64,000 nt of DNA from Tupaia tana (taxonomy: Eukaryota; Chordata; Mammalia; Scandentia; Tupaiidae), in NCBI GenBank assembly GCA_026018925.1, contig JAKSZU010000016.1, forward strand, positions 9,802,940 to 9,866,939, read 5' to 3'. The notes under the pieces were generated by a model that made no database searches, was not told where the DNA came from, and was given only the letters and a program-made list of their open reading frames with translations. Every line of letters starts with the position of its first letter. Within the stretch, counting starts at the first letter, position 1. Positions 59,171 to 64,000 of the stretch are shown piece by piece. Position numbers and translations under genes: made by a program.

Positions 59171-59557
59171 CATGGCAATTGTTTGCTCTCTGAGAAACCT
59201 CGGCAGACTCGCTGGTGCGCAGCCTCCCACACGGTACTAGGAAGAGAGGTGTCATTTCATCAACATTTTCAGTGACGTCTCTGGATGTTCAAGGAGAGCC
59301 TCCCAAGTCAGGCTAACTGCAGTGACCCAGGAAAATCCAAGGCGGAAGCTTGTGCCTGTGCAGAAAGTGTTTGGTTGAATATTCGTTTCTAGCAGTGGCC
59401 TGTAGCAGTGTGGGGTGACAGTGACAAAGAGTTCCAGAGACTGAGAAGCCAGAGGACAATGATAGGAGTCTACGGTTCCTGTGAGGGTGAACAGCCAGTG
59501 AGAAATTCCCAGGGACAGAAATACACTAGGTATTTTTAAAAAAAAAAAAAAAAACAG

Positions 59558-59560
<3 letters not shown>

Positions 59561-59601
<41 letters not shown>
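59561..59601. repeat. (TC)n microsatellite
   Basis: About 20 TC units, next to the tail of a minus-strand form C-like SINE. Confidence 0.95.
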
Positions 59602-59603
<2 letters not shown>

Positions 59604-59790
59604 GTTTATTTGTTTATTTCTTACAGGAGGGAGGAAAAAAGAGACAGGCACCCACCAGGGATCATCCTGCCATGAGGGATCCCCAGTCTCGACCAGCCTG
59701 GATTATGGGCAATGCACATAGGAACAGTCTCATGACACAAACCCGGAAACTGCCCATGGGAAGTTACCATTGTCGTTGTCATGAGGATTC
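59602..59790 (-). mobile_element. tRNA-SINE, form C-like, antisense
   Basis: Starts 'ttagtttatttgtttatttc' (reverse of an aaataaa tail), 'gagacaggcacccaccaggg', and ends near 'acaaacccggaaactgccca' where a B box would be. Weaker match than other copies. Confidence 0.55.
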
Positions 59791-60631
59791 ATGTGAAGCA
59801 CAGATGCTAGTAGGATGATATTATGTGGTCAAGCATGTGTTTAATTCTGCTTTTAGGGAAAAAAAAAAAGACATTTCAATCATTTCGTACTTTTTCTATG
59901 GTGTATTTTTCTTCCTCCTGAAATAGATTGATACGTCTCCAGTAGATGGAGCATATAAAAACTACCTTCTCTTTGGAAGCGATGTCCTCCCATGTCTCTA
60001 ATATACACTGGCTCTGGGGTTTATCTGTTCATAAATCAACCAGAGAGAGGGGGAGGGGGGAATAAAAGGCGTTCCCACTTTCATCAGCTCTGTTCTTCCT
60101 CCTGCTTCTCTCTCTGGAGACCACAGTGCTCATTCTTATCTTAACATCTTAGCTCAATCCTGCAAACATGTCTCACGGTATAATCAGGGTGGTCAAAGGG
60201 TTTTCAGTAGACATCAGTCTACAGAGCAACGTTTCCTCTCCATCAGCAAGAAAGCACTGAATGAGGGCAGTCAAATTCAGACCATGTGGGCTTCTGGAAT
60301 CCTTGAGGGAATGAAGTACACACTTACTATCAGTGCTTTTGAATAGAACCAACTGCTGTTTTTTAAAACTTTAGAAACCTTGTCACTGGCACAAATAGAA
60401 CACTGGGCAGAAAATCCTTCCTTTTTCTGGCTTTCCCAGCAAGGTTGGTGTGTGCAAGTCCCTCTGGGCGGAGTGCGGAGTCAGCACGAGACAAGCGTCT
60501 GCTCCATTTATTTGAAGGACTGATTTGGAATGTATCTCACGAATTGTTACCTCCTTCCTTAATTACCATTCGATTTATTCATCTTAAAGCTGTGTGCTTG
60601 GTGGAAGAGGACAGTCTTCTCTGGGGAAATT
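59791..60631. other. No recognised feature
   Basis: Unclassified sequence between two SINEs. Confidence 0.35.
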
Positions 60632-60644
60632 GGAGGACTCTTCT

Positions 60645-60913
60645 ATTTTTTTTGGGGGGGGGGAGAGGTTTTTGCTATAGGGCACGTGCGCTCACCAGAA
60701 AGACAGAGAGAGAGACAGAGAGACAGAAAGTGAGAAATCACCCCTGGGGGGATGGCCATGCCGCAATCCCTTCTCCTCCTTTCTCCTCTCGGGATCTTAG
60801 GCACACACGCACACGCGCCCGGCATGAGTTTGAGCCACCAGGTCTGGGACTCGAACTGTGGGCGACTACATTGGAGTCCAAAGACTTAGCCATTACGCTA
60901 ACTGCTGGTCCTA
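60645..60913 (-). mobile_element. tRNA-SINE, long form, young, with TSD
   Basis: 13-bp duplication (ggaggactcttct, 60632-60644 and 60914-60926). The tail has become T/G10 (60654-60663). CpG-rich 'gggcacgtgcgctcaccaga' block. Confidence 0.93.
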
Positions 60914-61124
60914 GGAGGACTCTTCTTTAGTCAGCGGTATCTATGACTCTGGGATCCTCTGGTAGAACTTTCAGACAAATTCACAAAAGCCCTCTCCACA
61001 CAAGCAAAATAACAGCCTTGGAAAGCAAAGCGTGTGTAGGGTGTGACACGAGAGGTTGGTCCTTAGCAAATCTGGGACGATGAGCCCTGCCTACGCATCT
61101 TCTGCCTCATTTCATGGCCACAAC

Positions 61125-61242
61125 AACGGCCCGAGGACTCTGGAGTCAGAAAGCACTGTTCGTGTCCCAGCTTTGCCACCTTGCATACTGCATGGATGCT
61201 GTGGGTTCTCGTTCTCCTCACTCATAGAAAAAAGAAACTGTA
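61125..61242 (+). mobile_element. MIR SINE, sense, split
   Basis: 'ggactctggagtcagaaagc' and 'tcgtgtcccagctttgccac' are the MIR 5' blocks. The 3' blocks ('aagaaactgtaaaggcaaaa', 'ttagcaccatgtctggaccc') resume at 61556 after a SINE, ending near 61660. Confidence 0.75.
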
Positions 61243-61555
61243 GGGACCAGCAGTTGGCATAATGGCTATGTCACTGGACTCCCATGTAGTCGACCGTGGT
61301 TCAAGTCCCAGACCCGGTAACTTAAACTCATGCCAGGCGTATGTGCATGCGTGCCCAAGATCCTGAGAGGAGAATGGAGGAGAAGGGATTGCGGCATGGC
61401 CATCCCCCCAGGGGGTGATTTCTCGCTTTCCGTCTCTCTGTCTCTCTCTATCTTTCTGGTGAGTGAACATGCCCTATGGCAAAAACCTCTCCAAAAAAAA
61501 AAAAAAAAGAAAGAAAGAAAGAAAAGAAAAGAAAAGAAAAGAAAAGAAAAGAGAG
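61243..61555 (+). mobile_element. tRNA-SINE, long form, inside MIR, with TSD
   Basis: 13-bp duplication (aaaagaaactgta, 61230-61242 and 61556-61568). A long (GAAAA)n tail (61501-61555) shows tail expansion in progress. Confidence 0.94.
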
Positions 61556-61739
61556 AAAAGAAACTGTAAAGGCAAAATGAAATGACACGTGCAAAATTCT
61601 TAGCACCATGTCTGGACCCTAGTGAGAATTCAATACACATGAGCTGGAAGTTATAGGTTAAAGAGGATTACCTCCACTTGAAAAAAGAGGAAACGAGGGT
61701 TCGGACAGTTTCGGTTACTTATCCAGATCACCCATCTTG

Positions 61740-61809
61740 TTGGGTCGTCGGAAAAGTCCCGACGTATTTTTTCTATGCGAAAACGCGTCATGACTTTTTC
61801 GACGACCCA
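61740..61809. mobile_element. Mariner-like palindromic MITE, copy 5
   Basis: 70 bp, 'ttgggtcgtcggaaaagtcc' to 'tgactttttcgacgaccca'. The most CpG-rich copy, with long mirrored arms around 'tttctatgcgaaaa'. The left flank has lost the TA. Confidence 0.85.
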
Positions 61810-61813
61810 GTAG

Positions 61814-64000
61814 TTGGGAATAGGAGTAAAGGGATGAAATTAGGTTCGAATCTAAGTCTTTCTGACTTGCAAACCCTGGGCCGCCTCTGGGCCGTGCTTT
61901 GGGGTCTGCCATCCGCTGGCTTAGCAGCAAGGCCGAGCTGTCTCCACCTACCAGCTGGGAGAGAAAGAGCTCCCAACGCAGCAGGGACCTGGGGAGTGAG
62001 GTTGACTTCTGTCGCTCTTTATGCTCCCTTCCCTACACTGACTTCCGGGCATTCCGTAGTCCCTCGCTGCTTACTGGTGGGATGGTGATTTGTCGGCTCC
62101 GCAAGAGGCAGCTTTCCCCAGAAGGCTGAGAGTATGGGAGACGCAGTGGCACATGACGACTGTTGTGCGTGTCTTCTTAGGAAATCCCGCAAGCCGGGAA
62201 GCGGAAGGGAAGCAAAGGGAAGGCAGAGTCGGTCGGACTTCCCGTCAGCCTCCATTGACTTTTGTGAATCTAATTTATGGGAACCCTTGACTGGAAATAG
62301 AGAGAGGACTCCTCCTGAGTATCTATCAAACGTCCTTTGAAAACAACAATGGGTTGGGTGTAAAGATACAGGAGTCAGAAACATCCGGATTACATTTCCA
62401 GGGAATTTTCCACGGATTCAAAAACATAGAGGAAGAGAGACTTGGCGGCCAGCATTCTGGGTTCTGTGATGAGCTTCTGACCGTTTAGGCCATGGGCTGT
62501 GCCTGGCCTTGCCCAGAGCTAGCGCAGTAAACAGCACCTAGACCAGGTGATAGTCGTAATGGCGTCAGCCCCAGTGCTGTTCTGCTTTTCAGCCCCACTG
62601 GCGGTCGGTGGGAAGTGATGGGAAGAGAACCTGTCAGAGCCACACCCCTCCCCTTGCTCCCGAGGCTGCTTGGAGTCTCCTTGGGACCACCGGTTCCCTG
62701 AAGGCATCTTTTGTTGATCTTGCTCTTAAAGACAACATGCTCTTTCAAGAGTAATTTCCTCCATGTTGAGCTCCATTGCTGACTGTGAAACTGGAGTCTC
62801 CAGCGCTCATTTCATAAACATGCCACGGACAGTCTCAAGAGACAGATGGGCGGCTGCTTTTGCCGTGGGCAGTTCATGGTGAGCTCAAAGACATCTATGG
62901 GGCAGGGAGAGGGCTGAGAAGAGGGGCGCAGTGTACAACTAACCTAGGGACCTATGAGCTCCAGGAGTGTCCCTCTGTCTGTTTCTGTGCTCCGAGCTCT
63001 CCAGGGAAATTACGGGCTGCAGGAAGTATGCGCCTACTCAATGTGGGTGAGGAGACCCGCACTCAGAGCTCAGGCTTCGTGGCCCTCCTGTTCCCGGACC
63101 CACTCCGATAGGTCTGGGCCCTCTTCTGCTTCCAGACAGCCTCACAGAGGTCTGAGCCGCTGGGGCAGCCACCCAGATCCCACTGCTGAAAGGGGCGACA
63201 AATGAATGGGAAGACAAAACCGGGCCTCTCCAGCGCACTAATTCATGCCTCTCTTAAAAATGTCTTTAATCTTCAGCTTCATTTATTCCAGCCTGGCCCG
63301 GCCCGTTTGTTTCCATGACTCAGGGGATACAGCAATGAGTCTGTCCGGCGTCCAAGCCAGGCTGAGTGGCAGTGGCCCTGGGAGGAAGCCCCAGCTCGGC
63401 TCCTGCTCTGTAGGGGCCCTGGCTTGGGGCCCAAGCCAACTGTGACCACTTTGTCCTCTTGGCAGGCCCCGTGAGTTCTCTCTGTTGTAATTTAGAGGCA
63501 AAACTCCTGCCTCCTGTCCACATCCTAAAGCTCAAACTTGATTCCCCCTCAACTCCACATACCAGGGTAAGTGAGCTGAAACCACGGCGGAAACTCCAGC
63601 CTGGAAAACCTGGCCCTCCCTCCCTGCAGGCACAACGTGCTCTGGAAGAAGGAGGCCTACCTACACCCCTGAGCCCCTCTTCTGAGTCTCCCTGCATGGC
63701 CGACGCGGGCTGTCCCCGTGACCAGGATGCGTCGAGACCACGGCACTTTGTAGAGGGAAATGTCAACTTCCGCTGGGTTCCCTGGTAGGCTCCCACAGCC
63801 TTCTGAGATGAAGCATCTAAGCTCGAAGGCAAATCCGCGAGTCCAAGCATGATTAAAACTTCGAATAAAACCTGGAGATGACAACTTTAATTATCAGGAG
63901 GATGCGTCACGTTTATATTATATTCCATAGTGCTTAAATCCAATTAGGACGACTCGACTCAACGGTGCTTTCCTTCAAAGCTCTTTCCACAAGGTCACCA
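61814..64000. other. SINE-free GC-richer sequence to window end
   Basis: 2.2 kb with no recognised transposon. Overlapping frames on both strands (61678-62384, 62485-62748, 63320-63850) lack domains and look like open frames of GC-rich DNA. The last 200 nt are AT-rich with a CRE-like 'tgcgtcac' (about 63903) and 'ccaattag' (about 63943). Confidence 0.4.

Larger units (their letters stand above)
58646..59231 (-). mobile_element. Endogenous retrovirus LTR (about 586 bp)
   Basis: Bounded by TGT...ACA. In transcription order on the minus strand it has CCAAT motifs (59170-59057), a TATA box 'gtatataa' (59026-59019), an AATAAA signal (58781-58776) and, just beyond, the primer binding site. Only about 20-40 nt of internal sequence seem to follow, and I found no gag, pol or env. 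A Lys3-type primer is used by lentiviruses and by MMTV-like betaretroviruses, so the class is open. Well-preserved motifs suggest a fairly recent insertion. Confidence 0.88.

Noticed and set aside
63320..63850. 176-residue minus-strand frame
   Set aside because: Largest frame in the last 2 kb, but low complexity in sense, overlapped by a 109-residue plus frame, and no recognisable family.

Overview
The window is non-coding nuclear DNA from a placental mammal. It is AT-rich and packed with interspersed repeats: a lineage-specific tRNA-derived SINE about once every 1.2 kb, LINE-1, and mammal-wide fossils (MIR, L2, MLT1/MaLR LTRs, MER5A). There is no Alu, B1/B2, carnivore SINEC or ruminant SINE. 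The host order cannot be settled by eye. A colugo (Dermoptera), whose own SINEs are called CYN, is one guess from memory and needs a library search. I found no confident protein-coding gene. Almost all long open frames fall inside SINE, L1 or microsatellite sequence. One possible exon (44526-44668) is listed at low confidence.

The SINE occurs in three forms that share a tRNA-like head with A and B boxes. The long form (about 260 bp) has the body 'gaggagaatggaggagaag', a central C6/G6 palindrome, a CT-rich stretch and a terminal 'ccctatagcaaaaacctctc' plus A-rich tail. The short form (about 140 bp) has the head joined directly to a CT-rich stretch and A-tail. Form C (about 220 bp) has a different body that ends 'ctctctcactcatggaagaaataaa'. 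Only some long-form copies look young, with CpG-rich bodies and 10-16 bp target-site duplications.

Layout: 1-12.5 kb is SINE-dense with MIR and L1 scraps. 12.8-17 kb holds an old L1 in antisense between two MLT1 LTRs. 17.8-22.1 kb is a nearly full-span but dead L1 with tandem 5'UTR units, ORF1, endonuclease, RT and 3'UTR remnants, and two internal deletions. 22.5-27 kb is more SINEs plus LTR remnants. 27.03-32.37 kb is a 5.3-kb SINE-free stretch, partly GC-rich, containing a perfect 22-bp-arm hairpin. 32-54.5 kb is again SINE-dense. 54.5-57.6 kb is SINE-free. 58.6-59.2 kb is a well-preserved retroviral LTR on the minus strand with a tRNA-Lys-type primer binding site, TATA box, polyadenylation signal and a CCAAT array. 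61.8-64 kb is SINE-free, GC-richer sequence.

Five copies of a 70-80 bp palindromic mariner-like MITE are scattered through the window (9.86, 35.3, 36.5, 55.3, 61.7 kb). The elements are independent insertions. Nesting gives a relative order: MIR, L2, MER5A and MLT1 are oldest, then L1 and form C or older SINE copies, then young long-form SINEs. I did not find a novel multi-gene system. The best leads are the LTR, the palindromic MITE family, the SINE family itself and the perfect hairpin.
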